Assembly: GCA_033439265.1 (NCBI GenBank)
Contig: JAVTVX010000004.1
Span: 18,675,701 to 18,739,700, forward strand
Reading direction: 5' to 3'
Length of the DNA: 64,000 nt
From: Dillenia suffruticosa
Taxonomy: Eukaryota > Streptophyta > Magnoliopsida > Dilleniales > Dilleniaceae
Part shown: positions 44,501 to 54,521 of the stretch, one piece after another
Position numbering within the stretch: the stretch's first letter is position 1
How the letters are laid out: the number at the start of each line of letters is the position of its first letter
Position numbers and translations under genes: made by a program
Notes under the pieces: generated by a model
The model's database searches: none
Told to the model about the DNA's origin: nothing
What the model saw: the letters and a program-made list of their open reading frames with translations, nothing else

Positions 44501-47500
44501 CAAATGAATTTCAATTTTTTCTTCAAAATCATGGGATCATATAACAACATTCTTGTCATTTCACTCCACAACAAAACGGTGTAGTTGAAAGAAAGAATCG
44601 TCATCTTCTCGATGTTATTCGAACTTTTCTAATTGAGTCTTGTGTTCCTTCTCATTTTTGGTGTGAAGCTTTGTTTACTGCTGTTTATTTGATTAATAGA
44701 TTACCATCTCCCAACTTAAACAATGATTCTTTCTACTTTCATTTGTTTGGGCATGCACCAAATTATTCCAATCTTTATATTTTTGGATGTATTTGTTTTG
44801 TTCACCTTCTTGAGATAAATAAACTTAATACCCAATCTGTCAAGTGTGCTTTTTTAGGATATGCTGGAACCCAACAAGGATTTGTTTACGACATGCCTGT
44901 CGAACTCATGTCTCTAGGAATGTCATTTTTTTTTTAAATCAGCCCTTCTTTAGCACACAACAGATTTCAAAATTCCCTTCTCTATCTGCTTTACCACATT
45001 TTCCTGAGTTGCCAACATCAGTCCAAAGGTTTAAATCTGGTTATGTTTATCGTCGATGCACTCCTACATCAGATCCTCCTACAGGTCTCACTGAGGTCCC
45101 TCCACATCTTCCTGCGGCATCTAATTCTGTTCTACCCATTTCCAATGATCCACCTCCTGTTCAAAGAAGCTCCAGACCTCACAAACCTCCTGAAAGGTAT
45201 GGTTTTTCAAACCCTAAGGCTATGTCTATTACTTTGTCTTCTATTTCCATTCCCACCTGTTATAAACAAGTTATGCAACATGAGTGTTGGCAACAAGCAA
45301 TGGAAGCAGAACATTAAACACTTGAGGAAAACATACCTGGGATATTGTTTCTTGTCCTCCAAATGTTAAGCCGATTGATAGTAAGTGGGTCTATACTGTG
45401 AAACTCAAGTCTGATAGCTCTTTAGATAGACACAAAGCTCGATTGGTTGCTCTTGGCAATAAACAAGAATATGGTTTCCACTATGAAGAAACATTCACAC
45501 TAGTTGCTAAGACGACCATGGTGAGAACCATTCTTCCTATTGCATCTTGTAAATCTTGGCCTTTACGTCAGATGGATATAAAAAATGCCATCTTGAATGG
45601 GGACCTTAAGGAAGAGATTTACATGAAACTTCCACTCGGTATGTCAATTACGGCTTCTTATGAAGTTTGCAAGCTAAAACGCTCTTCGTATGGGTTGAAG
45701 CAGGCACCTAGAGCCTCGTTTGAGAAGTTTTGCAGCACTTTTCACACCTTCTCTTTCACACAAAATCAATATGAATCATCACTCTTCTTTCACAAGACAG
45801 CCACTGGTATGGTCTTTCTCTTAATCTATATTGATGATATTACCATCACTGGTGATGGCAATAGAATGATCATAAAGATTCAAAATATGTTGCATAGTAC
45901 ATTTAAAATGAAAGATATTGGGCACCTCACATATTTTTTGGGACTGAAAGTTCACTCTCAAGATCATGGTTTGTTTTTAAATCAACATAAATATATCCAA
46001 CATCTCATTGAGTTGGCTGATTTAAAGGATATGCTATTGCAGTTGACACACCAATGAAGGTGAATGTGAAATACCAAAAAGATGAAGACGAGCTTTCGTC
46101 TGATCCTTTTTTATATAGGCAACTTGTTGGTAGCCTTATCTACCTAACAACTACAAAACCCAATATCACATATGTTGTCCATATAGTCAGCAAATTTATG
46201 CAATCACCTTCATCTTGCTGCAGTTCATCGCGTTATTCGATACTTAATTGGGTCACCTACTTATGGGTTGTTTTTTTCTACAAAATCTGCTCTTCATTTG
46301 ACTGCATATAGTGATACAGATTGGGCTGGCTGCCTGGATTCTAAGAAGTCTACAACAGCCTAGTGCATCTTTCTTGGAGATGTCTTGATTTCTTGGAAAT
46401 GTAAAAAGCAGGATTATGTCTCTAAATCTTCCATGGAAGTTAAGTATAGAGCCATGTCTGCAGCTTGTTCTGAAATTGTGTGGTTACATGGTCTTCTTTT
46501 TTAACTTGGATTTCTTCCAACTGATCCGACTCCACTTCATGGTGATAATACTAGTTCCATTCAAATAGTTACGAATCCAGTATATCATGAACGCATAAAG
46601 CACGTAGAGGTGGACTGTCATTACATTGGAAGGCTTTCACTCGAGGTGTTATCACTCTTCCTCATCTTACTACCGATCTTCAAATAGCTTATGTCTTTAC
46701 AAAAACTTTGACACGCCAACGACACAAGTCTCTCGGTAGCAAGTTGATGCTACTCGACTTACCCGCATCAATTTGAGGGGGAATGTTAATATATTTTTCT
46801 TTACTTATTTAGTTTTGTTATAACTGTATATTCTTTGATTATCTCTCTAAAGATTTTTATTACTGTTGTACATATTTTTGTTATAATTACTATTATATTT
46901 TTTCTTATAATAGGTCTAGAACTAAGCGATCTTATTATATTTACTATATTAAGCTTTAGGATCAAGGGATTTGATCATTTTTTATGTCTATATATCGTAA
47001 TTCTCTTAGTGAAATGAGCAGAACATTTTTTCAGAAATTCTCTTTTATTTTTTTGTCACACCCTTCACCCAAATGCGTGCAATAGCGTTCATATGATTCA
47101 TGGTAGGAATGACATCTGCAAGTTAACACAAAGCATCCGATTCGAGGGCAAGAGCACATGATAACTTTGACACTACTATAAACACAGCAGAACATCACCT
47201 GGCCAAACTATCGCTGCCTCTAACACTAGTGCACAAAGGAAACACCCTAGAGATGCTTGAAACAAATGACAAGCAGATATCTATGTGTCAAAACAGAAGA
47301 CAGTATTGCTGCAGAAAGTGATCATTTTCTTATCTCACCATTCTGATGATACATGGCACAGATATTTGGAGACAAAACCTTGTTTGTTTCTCCTCCACCC
47401 CCGCACCCCATGTGCAAGGCTTGCTAAAGGTAAAGACCATAGCAACTAACTCTCCAAAGACAACTGCTTAAAAAGACCAAAATGTTCTTTTGACTGTGCT

Positions 47501-48826
47501 ATTTTATTAATATTCATAAATCTTCCTTAACTGACTCTTTTCTACATGATTTTCCGGTTATAACCAACTACCACAAAGGGAATAAGAGTTTCTCATCTTA
47601 ATCCATGTCACAGGGAATTTAAATTACTGAAACCCTTCCCCTTTTTCATCTTGTTCTGTTCAAACATTATGGTTCACTACACTCCAGGGGGTGATACTTC
47701 TAGCTCTCCCAATTACCTCTCTTCTAGAGAGGGCATGCACATTCTAGGCTTCCTAACAATTTACAAATGATTAACAACAAAGGAGAACCATCCAATGCAT
47801 TTAAACCCACAAACTGAGGAATGAAGATAGTCTCACATGAGAATTTGCAGAAGATAATTAAGACAGAGCAAAATGATAAAATGTAAAAATGTCATATTGG
47901 ACAGATTTAGTACAATTTTAAGGAAGAAAAGTTTGGAATTCTTACAACGGACAATAACAGTTCTTGGTAGAATTGATTTTGTCCAAATGCTAATCCTACT
48001 GGACAACCAATACCATTGATTTCGTATCCCTACCACAATACTCACCCTTCCAAATCTAGCACACTTAACCTTCAACAGGACCACAGCTATCTTGATTACT
48101 CTAGGTTTTGAGCCCACAGATGGGGTCAATCTGATGAACTTGGCGGGCGCAATTTGTGGGTCATGGTGTGTTGTTGATGGGTTTATCAAAACACATGCAG
48201 ACCTGAAAATTCTTGATTATTCTAGCAAGATTCTCTCACTGGATATTCACATAAAGATAAAACACCAGAGGCACTTACCCTTGTTGTCAATCAGCACCAT
48301 TATTTACATTACTGACTAATACATCCAAAATAATTCCTAAAATTTTTGGAACACAGAGAACACAAGATTTTATGACACCCATATTCAATGTTTCATCAAA
48401 TTACATTATAAAATTCTCGAACACCCACAAATTAATTTAATGCAATTCATTGCCCAAACACCAATGCTGAATAGAGAAACAGAATAGTTTACAAAACCCT
48501 AAGCTAAATTGAAGTACCTGACGAGCTAACCTTCGATAAGCAGCTTTAATCTCCTTAATGCTAGCAGATTTGGGAACTCCAAGGGTCGTATAGTAATCAC
48601 CAGAAGCTCTAACAATAACTTTTCTGCCAAAACGCTGCGCAGAAATCCTCTTATTCAATTGAACAAAAGTTACAGAGAGAAAGTTATTGTGCGTGTGTAA
48701 ATGAATTCCGCCGTTTAGAAAAGAAGAACCCGAGGAAGTGGAGGTGCCTTGTGGAAGCAATGCCTGAGGACGGTCAGGGTTGAAGGTGAGAGAAGAAGGG
48801 AAGAGAGAGAGAGATGTTGCCGCCAT
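23589..48826 (-). CDS. Plastid DnaJ/Hsp40 co-chaperone, DJA5/DJA6-like (11 exons)
   Basis: Exons, 5' to 3' on -: 48826-48518, 42434-42366, 39555-39463, 37473-37352, 36905-36710, 30882-30707, 27847-27718, 25003-24843, 24343-24252, 23965-23869, 23634-23589. All have GT-AG introns with matching phases, giving 1491 nt and 496 aa. Residues 1-75 look like a transit peptide. The J domain (about 77-140) keeps HPD at 105-107. Four CxxCxGxG-type zinc motifs begin at C224, C241, C267 and C281. The C-terminal substrate domains include GPPGDL and IPQGTQPGD. The protein ends ALKWLQDNL. Arabidopsis DJA5/DJA6 act with plastid Hsp70 and are implicated in Fe-S cluster assembly, with the cysteines binding iron; that role is inferred here from family. 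The introns are greatly enlarged: intron 1 holds copia C and intron 5 holds copia B, which falls between the exons coding zinc motifs 2 and 3. Confidence 0.92.
25004..27717. other. DnaJ intron 7; no gene seen
   Basis: Ordinary AT-rich intron DNA with a 120-base tandem duplication (26305-26541), two poly-C runs (about 26089-26099 and 26551-26562) and a GA tract near 26975-26992. No transposon domain was recognised. Confidence 0.6.
26305..26541. repeat. Two-copy tandem duplication, 120-base unit
   Basis: Copy 1 (26305-26424) and copy 2 (26425-26541) both start TGTACATCTAGATTC and share TTAGGGACCCAATCATAAAA. They differ at only a few positions by eye, so the duplication is fairly recent. It lies within an intron. 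Confidence 0.9.
27848..30706. other. DnaJ intron 6; no gene seen
   Basis: AT-rich intron DNA with several poly-A/T runs and the second dispersed-repeat motif at 28022-28080. Frames such as 28991-29236 (-) have no recognisable domain. Confidence 0.55.
28022..28080 (+). repeat. Short dispersed plant repeat motif (SINE-like, copy 2)
   Basis: Shares CTCAACTAAG(C) and the GGCTATA block with 4061-4118, with more divergence. The ends are unknown. Confidence 0.3.
31621..32141 (+). repeat. Left LTR of copia element B
   Basis: 521 bases and a direct repeat of 35389-35840. A TATA-like CTATAAATAG lies near 31999. It contains a segment of about 70 bases (near 31856-31930, with AACTAGCTGTTGGAACTG) that is absent from the right LTR. 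Confidence 0.93.
32142..32154 (+). promoter_or_regulatory. Primer-binding site of copia element B
   Basis: TGGTATCAAAGC, one mismatch from the TGGTATCAGAGC complement of initiator-Met tRNA, directly after the left LTR. Confidence 0.88.
32379..32933 (+). pseudogene. Gag of copia element B (5' part)
   Basis: A 184-codon open piece with UBN2-type gag blocks: [43 protein letters not shown] and [18 protein letters not shown]. Its reading frame differs from that of the following zinc knuckle, so a frameshift separates them. The upstream gag start is broken by stops. Confidence 0.85.
32843..33571 (+). pseudogene. Zinc knuckle, protease stub and integrase C-terminus of copia element B
   Basis: An open frame of 242 codons. 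It contains a CCHC knuckle (C10, C13, H18, C23 in [14 protein letters not shown]). A protease motif, [11 protein letters not shown], comes about 65 residues later. The frame then runs almost at once into the integrase C-terminal signature ([20 protein letters not shown]). The GAG-pre-integrase zinc domain and the DDE integrase core normally between these two parts are absent, so an internal deletion of roughly 1 kb fused them in frame. Confidence 0.85.
33900..35360 (+). pseudogene. Reverse transcriptase and RNase H of copia element B
   Basis: RT blocks are readable: [15 protein letters not shown], then [13 protein letters not shown], then [17 protein letters not shown], then [20 protein letters not shown] and [20 protein letters not shown]. 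At the catalytic site the usual YVDD reads LLLDD after a local deletion or frameshift, so the polymerase is inactive. RNase H appears as [17 protein letters not shown] near 35020-35085, after a poly-A expansion (34992-35012). Confidence 0.85.
35378..35388 (+). promoter_or_regulatory. Polypurine tract of copia element B
   Basis: TTAAGGGGGAG immediately before the right LTR, the normal second-strand priming site. Confidence 0.88.
35389..35840 (+). repeat. Right LTR of copia element B
   Basis: 452 bases and a direct repeat of 31621-32141 with a 69-base net shortening. It ends ATTTTCATCA and is followed by the CACGA half of the target duplication. Confidence 0.93.
37474..42365. other. DnaJ introns 2 and 3 (with exon 39463-39555 between); no transposon recognised
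   Basis: About 4.8 kb of AT-rich intron DNA. Frames at 38506-38706, 40418-40621 and 41436-41630 (+) are short and unrecognised. Traces of old retroelement sequence are possible, but no RT, endonuclease or transposase motif can be read. Confidence 0.5.
42607..42881 (+). repeat. Left LTR of copia element C
   Basis: 275 bases, same length as the right LTR. By eye the two differ at roughly one base in eight to ten, which suggests an old insertion. Confidence 0.93.
43020..43762 (+). pseudogene. Gag and protease start of copia element C
   Basis: The frame reads [16 protein letters not shown] and then [13 protein letters not shown], typical of copia gag, with stops near 43182 and 43288. Two CCHC knuckles follow. 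The first has lost its last Cys ([14 protein letters not shown]); the second is intact ([14 protein letters not shown]). The protease begins as [14 protein letters not shown]. Confidence 0.87.
43763..44935 (+). pseudogene. Integrase region of copia element C
   Basis: The GAG-pre-integrase zinc region is near 44096-44240 ([14 protein letters not shown], then [11 protein letters not shown]). The integrase core contains [30 protein letters not shown] and [17 protein letters not shown], giving the D, D and E residues of the catalytic set. Stops interrupt it near 44329, 44390 and 44541. The C-terminal part carries [13 protein letters not shown] and [13 protein letters not shown]. Confidence 0.87.
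45360..46720 (+). pseudogene. Reverse transcriptase and RNase H of copia element C
   Basis: The longest intact piece (45398-46057, 219 codons) has [38 protein letters not shown] and [11 protein letters not shown]. The catalytic motif [13 protein letters not shown] has YIDD (45827-45838) instead of the usual YVDD. RNase H (about 46300-46500) reads [16 protein letters not shown] and [20 protein letters not shown]. Frameshifts near 46055 and 46190 and several stops break the open reading frame. Confidence 0.88.
46772..46782 (+). promoter_or_regulatory. Polypurine tract of copia element C
   Basis: TTTGAGGGGGA, two bases before the right LTR. Confidence 0.85.
46784..47058 (+). repeat. Right LTR of copia element C
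   Basis: A direct repeat of 42607-42881, same length and same terminal bases. Confidence 0.93.
47059..48517. other. 5' part of DnaJ intron 1; no gene seen
   Basis: AT-rich intron DNA between copia C and the first DnaJ exon. Overlapping opposite-strand frames at 47833-48189 (-) and 48092-48319 (+) have no recognisable domain. Confidence 0.55.
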
Positions 48827-49060
48827 TTTAGAGAGTGGGGGAAAGTGCTTGACGTTTGGTCTAAGAGAGGAACCGAGTCATTGTTCTGGTGCTCATTGCT
48901 GATGATGGTTCAGTTTGCGTTTTCTTGATTTCGAAGAGACACAGACGGAGAGACCGAGAGAGTTGGATGAGAGGGAGAGAAGTAAAAAGATGTTGGGGGG
49001 TCAGTATGGCAGAGTTTTGTTCCTAACCGACCTCAAAAAAAAAAAATAATTTAAAACAAC
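48827..49060 (-). promoter_or_regulatory. 5' UTR and promoter region of the DnaJ gene
   Basis: Upstream of the ATG at 48826, the minus strand is pyrimidine-rich (GAGA-type tracts on the + strand at 48936-48985), as in many plant housekeeping leaders. No clear TATA box is seen. An A-tract at 49035-49046 marks the edge of AT-rich intergenic DNA. Confidence 0.45.
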
Positions 49061-49257
49061 GCTATTTAATAAATAGAATCGTGACACATAGTTGTTATAT
49101 TTAAAAATATTTTTTTAACGATATTATTTTAAAATTTTCTTTTAAAAACAAAACTACTTACATACAAAGCTCCTGTATGATATATATAAGTCATGTTTAA
49201 TCATACAATACAACCGGTCAACCACCCGTTGGAAGCAATTTTGTATGACTAAAAGAG

Positions 49258-49430
49258 GAGTTTTGTACCAAAATATATCTAAAAAATTTTTTAAAAATTC
49301 TAAGAGCAAAATAATTCCAAATCTAACTCATATTTATCACGGATTGAACCCATAATAAGCTATGTTGCAAGTTTAACCCGTTGCACGACCACGTGGCGAT
49401 GGGTGGATGGTGCCGCATTTTGAAAACGAG
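49258..49430 (+). repeat. Left inverted repeat of the 653-bp MULE
   Basis: Pairs with 49739-49910 over its whole length with few gaps. Confidence 0.88.
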
Positions 49431-49480
49431 ACACAATATGCCGTGTCTCCAAAACACGACACGACTGCGTTCCACCACCT

Positions 49481-49626
49481 GTGGCGCTACGCTCCTCTCC
49501 CACAGCGTTATGCTCTCCCTTTCTCCCTCCCCCCGTTGGCACTACGCTCTCCCTCTCTCCCCCCGCAACACTGCACTCCTCTCTCCCTCCCCCCGTGGCG
49601 TTGCTCCCCTCCCTCCCTCCCTCCCC
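49481..49626 (+). repeat. 30-bp minisatellite, about 4.5 units
   Basis: Units start at about 49481 (shortened), 49505, 49535, 49565 and 49595, exactly 30 bases apart for the last four. Each has a variable G/T/A-containing head (such as GTTGGCACTACG) and a CTCTCCCTCTCTCCCCCC tail. It explains the overlapping Pro/Ser/Leu-rich open frames in this stretch. Confidence 0.85.
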
Positions 49627-49738
49627 ACTGCCACAAAAAACCCTCTCCCTCCCTCCCCCACAGTCGCGGGAGCCTCCCTTTCCCTTCCTTCCCCACTACT
49701 GCATGAGCCGTCTCCCGCCCTATCATAGAGCCCTTATT

Positions 49739-49910
49739 GCGTCTTCAAAACGTAACACCATCCACTCGCCGTCATGTGGTCATGCTGCGGGTTCAACTCG
49801 CAATATAGTGTGTTACGAGTTCAACTCGCGACAAATATGAGTTAGATTTGAAATTATTTTGCTCTCAGAGTTTTTTAAATTTTTTTAAAATATATTTTGG
49901 TACAAAACTC
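49739..49910 (-). repeat. Right inverted repeat of the 653-bp MULE
   Basis: Inverted copy of 49258-49430, ending GGTACAAAACTC. Confidence 0.88.
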
Positions 49911-49919
49911 CCAAAAGAG

Positions 49920-51759
49920 GAATTATTTGCAGAAATACCGTGAAAAACACACAAAATCTAAGAAATATGACTTTTTTTCTTTATAAACTAGTGCAGTTCT
50001 GTCAACTTCAATGCTACCCGATCATACTTACCGTGAAACCTAAAGTTGAAAAAAATATCTTTGAAATTGATTTCCTCAATATCAATTTCAAAAAAATCTT
50101 TGACCCATCTAAAAAATTAAAATTTCTAACCGATCAAAGGCTATCAAAGATTAAAGATTTCTCGACTTTGAACCACCCTGAAATTGACACCAGAGAAGTC
50201 AACTTTAAAATTGACAACAGATAAGTCAACTTTAAAGATGACATCTCTAATGTCAACTTCAGGACTCTATATATACAACCCAGTCGAAACGTCATTTAAA
50301 CCTGAAACTTCTTTTTTATTTATCTCTCTGTGGAGAAACTTTTAGCCTCTTCCATCTTTCCGACCACTGTGTAATAATTTTTTGGCATGTTATTTCAGTT
50401 TTTGGTTGGACAATCAACAAAAAGGTATTTTTTAAATATATTATTATTTTTTTCAAATTATATTTTTCAAAAGTTATAAAATCTGAACTTTTTGGATCAA
50501 TAGAATCTATCTTATAGCGCATTTTCAACTGTTCTAGACATTGTTCCAATATTGAGAAGCAAGCATAAGATGAGTCCTATCATTTTTTTTTTGTTTAAAC
50601 TGTTGTTTGTTATTGTCATTATATAAATATATATATTTTTTTAAATGCTTTTGGTTGTTGTGTGTGGTGTTTTTTGGGTTGAGGGAGAGGAAGAAAGGGG
50701 ACAGAGAGGGAAATGAAAATTGGGGGGGTGATAGAGAGACGAGGAGAGTGAGGGAGGCAGGTGGGGGGTGAGGGGGAAGATAGAAAGGGAGGCAGTGTGG
50801 GGGAGATGTAATAGCTTTATACTCTGTGAGTACGAAACTAGTTTTGCACTCTCGAAATGCGAAATTATCGCGATAAGAAGATTGTGAAACTCATTTTGCA
50901 GTCTTCCTTTGTGTTTCTTCTGCCTCTCTCCTTTTGTGAACAAAGATCTCTCCGCTGCAGTCTCGGCCACGGCCGCTGTTGCCTTCGCCCATCCTCTCTT
51001 CTTTCTTCATTCTTTCTCGGTAAGTATTCAACTGCATTTTGAATCTAAATTGAATCTGTCTTCTTTCCTTTCATCCTACGAATATGTCCTCCCTCTCTTC
51101 TTTACTGTTTTTTGCAAATGTTGGTTGAATCTAGGGTTGCATTAACACAAAAAAAATTGTTTGAATCTAGGGTTTGTACATTATTTGTTTGAATTTAAGT
51201 CTTGAATCTAGGGTTTGCGTATAAACCCTCTCTCTTTTAATTTTTTCATATGCACTTTATTTATTTGAATTTAAAGTTTACATTAACAAAAGAAAAACAT
51301 ATTATATATGTGGGAATCTATGATTTCCATTTAGTTTAAATATAAGATTTGTATAAAATCTAGAGTTTAAATCTAGAGTTTGAATCTAGGGTTTAAATGT
51401 TTATTACATTATATTTGTTATATTTGTTAAATCTAGGATTTGCGCTCTTCACTTTGTTTGTTATCTTAAGTTTTTCATTGTTATATTTGTTACATTATAT
51501 TTGTAACAATCACTTTACTATGAATCAATTAAAATCACTTGTAATTCACTCTAAATTCATTATATATTATAATATAGAGTTTATGTTCTATTTATTGTTG
51601 ATACTGTGTTATTAATGATTTGTTAAAATTAGTAATAGAATTTGCATTATATATTGGTTATTAATACTCTATTGTTGATACTCGATTATAATTAGTTTTA
51701 GGGTTTGTATTATAAAAGTTGCTAACAATGTATTGATTATTGTTATTATTGAAAAGAAA
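49920..51759. other. Intergenic; possible 5' region of the following decayed MULE
   Basis: AT-rich, with a short internal repeat near 50180-50265 (AGTCAACTTTAAA occurs twice). At 50870-51019 there is a GC-richer, exon-like stretch that ends in a strong donor-like GTAAGTATT at 51020. It could be a leader exon of the transposase remnant downstream or of a lost gene. No protein was recognised. Confidence 0.4.
51128..51440 (+). repeat. Scattered GAATCTAGGGTTTG motif
   Basis: The motif (T)GAATCTAGGGTTTG or close variants occurs about six times in some 300 bases (for example near 51128, 51160, 51204, 51370, 51382), mixed with AT-rich DNA. It includes AGGGTTT telo-box cores. Confidence 0.6.
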
Positions 51760-53526
51760 GTAACATGGGTGAACCGTGTGAGGCTGATGTTTTATTAGGA
51801 TGAAATTGGTAGGCAAGAGAATGATTATTGGTATAGTGTGGATCCAAAAATGGGTGTTGTGATTGACAGTACCATTAGGTGTCTAGACTTTATACAAATT
51901 TTGTATCACAAAAATGTAGATATCCTCTTTAGTCTATTCAATTTCTCTATTATTGTATATTATCGGTGAAGGATAATGAATTCTTGCTGGAGGTGTTATC
52001 ACTCTCCAAATATATCATGAATTTGAGTGTAGTTTAACTATTTTTAGAGTCAAAAATAATTCTAAGTGCACCTGTTGTCCCATCCATGGTGGGCTACTCA
52101 AGTTTGGGCAGAGAGAATGCGTCAGATATCTTAGGTAGCTCATATGGGATTCAAAATTGTCCTAATTTTGGTGGTGAGACAAATTTTGATTCCTACACAT
52201 AGATGTTGAGAAGTGGAAATATTAGAGATGAGTAGCTACAGTGTGGGGTATTTATTATAGATGATGTTGCTTTGGCTAGTCATCATGAATCAGCTATATC
52301 TTTCACAAGTGAATATAGAGATTCTAGTACCAGTAGACCCTATGAAGAGTAAGAGACAAATTCTGTAGAAACATTTGTTGATGAGAAATTAGAATATGAA
52401 AACAATGATGAGTAGAGATGAAAAGAATTGGATTGTTGAAGAGAAAAAAGAAATATCATACCTATACACTATATGGAAGAGACCATAATGGTAGATGAGT
52501 ATAATGACTATAACTCTCAAACATGGGATAAAGATCAGACTTCAGAGTTACAAGTTTGGATGGTTTTCACATCCAAAGAGAAAGTTCGACATGCTGTCAA
52601 GTGTTGTCGATGTAGAAGTACAGGTATTTTAAAGTCTATGAAAGTTCTCCAAACATATGATTTGTGAGATATTTTTTATACCGTGAGAATAATTGTTTGT
52701 GATATGTTCAAGCTAGACTAAAGAAAAACAATCGTCTTTGTAAAATTACAAGGTTGAAAGTAAAACACACTTGTTTCTCTGAATTGTCTTTGGGGGATCA
52801 CTTCAATGTGGACTCGAATACAGTAGGTCGGTTGATTAGAAACCACATAAAACATAATGTCGATTACATAGTGTATGATGTAATTGAGGATATGAGAATA
52901 TATGTGGTAAACTTGTCATACAGAAAGGTTTGGATGAGATGTCAAAAATCTATAGAAATAGTGTATGGTAATTAGAAAACTTCTTACACATTATTGTCAT
53001 TGTTTTTAGATATTGTGTAGATGACTAATTCTGAGACTGTTATTGAGTGGGGGTTTTTTGAATTATCAGGATCTAATGAGAAGGTCTTTCACTCAGTTTT
53101 TTGGACCTTTAGACCATGTATCAACGTATTTAAACATTGCAATCCAGTAATACGTATTGATGAGACATTTCAGTATAAAAAATACAAAAAGAAAATTTTA
53201 ATTGTTATTGGAATAGATGTGACTAATCACATTATTTCTTTGTGTTTTACTAATGACAATGAGGAGACCATTATAATCCTGAGGCTGTTATTGAGTGGAG
53301 GTTTTTTGAATTATCGGAATCTAATGAGAATATCTTTCACTCAGTTTTTTGGACCTTCAGACCATGTATCGACGTATTTAAACATTGCAATCCAGTAATA
53401 AATATTGATGAGACATTTCAATATAAGAGATACAAGAAGAAAATTTTAATTGTTGTTGGAATAGATGTGGCTAATCACATTATTCCTTTGTGTTTTACTA
53501 ATGATGATGAGGAAACCATTGTAAAC
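51760..53526 (+). pseudogene. Decayed MULE transposase with internal duplication
   Basis: The N-terminal part (about 51770-51900) resembles the first MULE domain. At 52540-52620 the MuDR DNA-binding-domain pattern LQVWMVFTSKEKVRHAVK is clear. A C...H zinc pattern follows at 52750-52800 (LKVKHTCFSEL). The catalytic start is near 53150-53240: IRIDETFQYKKYKKKILIVIGID. That core segment is present twice in tandem. Stops occur at about 52667, 52975 and 53017. The catalytic Glu region and the SWIM finger are missing downstream, so it is truncated as well as mutated. Its terminal repeats were not found. Confidence 0.75.
53031..53526 (+). repeat. 248-base tandem duplication in the transposase remnant
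   Basis: Copy 1 (53031-53278) and copy 2 (53279-53526) both start CTGAG(A/G)CTGTTATTGAGTGG and run through TGATGAGACATTTCA to GAGGA(G/A)ACCATT. They differ at scattered positions, so the duplication is not very recent. Confidence 0.92.
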
Positions 53527-53829
53527 TGTGCCTGATTTTTGGAGAATTTAAGAATACACATCATCGATGATCAGTACTTTTTAATATTATTAATTATATT
53601 TCTGAATTAAATTGTAGTTTTATATCTATTCTAAATTGAGAGTGTTTGACTAAAATTGACCACGAAAATGTATAATCTTTTTTATTAATTACATTTACCT
53701 TTAAGGGTGATCAAATAGTTATCATTATAAACTTTTTTAGTGAAAATTCATTTTGTCATCATAAAATGTTAATTTAGTGGAATTTATTTTTGTTATCATT
53801 AAATGTCAATTCAGTAGGCGATGTATTTT
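53527..53829. other. AT-rich DNA between transposase remnant and CACTA-type end
   Basis: No gene seen. TTTAGT-type motifs start here and become regular in the next feature. Confidence 0.4.
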
Positions 53830-54145
53830 TTATCATTAAATGTTAACATATATATTGACAGTCATTTCGGCCCCTACTAAATGGCAACACATTTAGTGGT
53901 AGCCACTGTGGCCTACACTAAACGTGGTCATCACTATAGCATTTTTTATGACAAAGGAATAGCCGCCACTAAAAATCCAATTTAGTGGTGGCCATTTTAT
54001 TGATCGCCATTAATATTTTTAGTGGTGGAATTTTTAATAACGGTCGTTGAAGATCACATGGCCGCTATTATGGGATTTTAGTGACAGCCACTAACACTTA
54101 TAGTGATGATTTTGGCCTCAACTATAAGTGATTTGTGTTGTAGTG
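53830..54145 (-). mobile_element. Isolated CACTA-type transposon end
   Basis: Read on the minus strand, it starts CACTACAACACAAATC, the CACTA-family terminal pattern. Subterminal repeats of the form AGTGGC(T/G)G(C/T)C and CCACTAAA occur about eight times in both orientations. No partner end and no En/Spm transposase were found in the window, so this is a solo or truncated end. Confidence 0.6.
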
Positions 54146-54521
54146 CCTATTCACCCAAACGGGTGTGGTTTCACCTTTGTCCCATTCGTAGCCCAGCACG
54201 AACCCTAGGTTGAGCCCCAACATGTGTAGCCGAATGTCCCCCATCAAAACTCTTGACTCTCCCTCACTACTTGCATATTTCATCATCCTTTGGTGTTACC
54301 TATGATCGTGTTCATGCGCATAGACATTATATTAATATGTATTTATTTTACTAAATCTAAATATATATGATTCTAAATTTTTAATTTTATTGTTAATGTT
54401 TTGTAATTTAATAATTTTTTATTTAAATTCATGGTTGCTCAAAATTTTCTCTATTTTTTATTGCACGAAGCAAAAAAATAATTAATAAAATGCTAAATTG
54501 CAACTCATGTTTCCAATGTCA

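Larger units (their letters stand above)
42607..47058 (+). mobile_element. Ty1/copia LTR retrotransposon C in DnaJ intron 1
   Basis: Two 275-base LTRs (42607-42881 and 46784-47058) start TGTTAATATATTTTTCTTT and end TTTTGTCA. The flanking 5-mers CACTC (42602-42606) and CACCC (47059-47063) differ at one base. The primer-binding site (TAGTATCACAG) is diverged; the polypurine tract (TTTGAGGGGGA) is good. Full copia order is present: gag, two zinc knuckles, protease, integrase, RT, RNase H. In-frame stops are scattered throughout. It is antisense to the DnaJ gene and belongs to a different copia lineage from A and B. Confidence 0.94.
49258..49910. mobile_element. Non-autonomous MULE with 173-base inverted repeats and 9-bp target duplication
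   Basis: Both ends read GAGTTTTGTACC inward. The arms 49258-49430 and 49739-49910 are inverted copies, with shared blocks such as GAGCAAAATAATT(C/T)CAAATCTAACTCATATTT and GTGGATGGTG. The flanking 9-mers CTAAAAGAG (49249-49257) and CCAAAAGAG (49911-49919) differ at one base, matching the 9-bp duplication made by Mutator transposases. There is no coding capacity. The C-rich core is a minisatellite. A stem-loop, GAGACAC...GTGTCTC, sits at 49428-49449. Confidence 0.88.

Noticed and set aside
49381..49840. Several overlapping Pro/Ser-rich open frames
   Set aside because: They are translations of the 30-bp minisatellite and inverted repeats of the 653-bp MULE in different frames.
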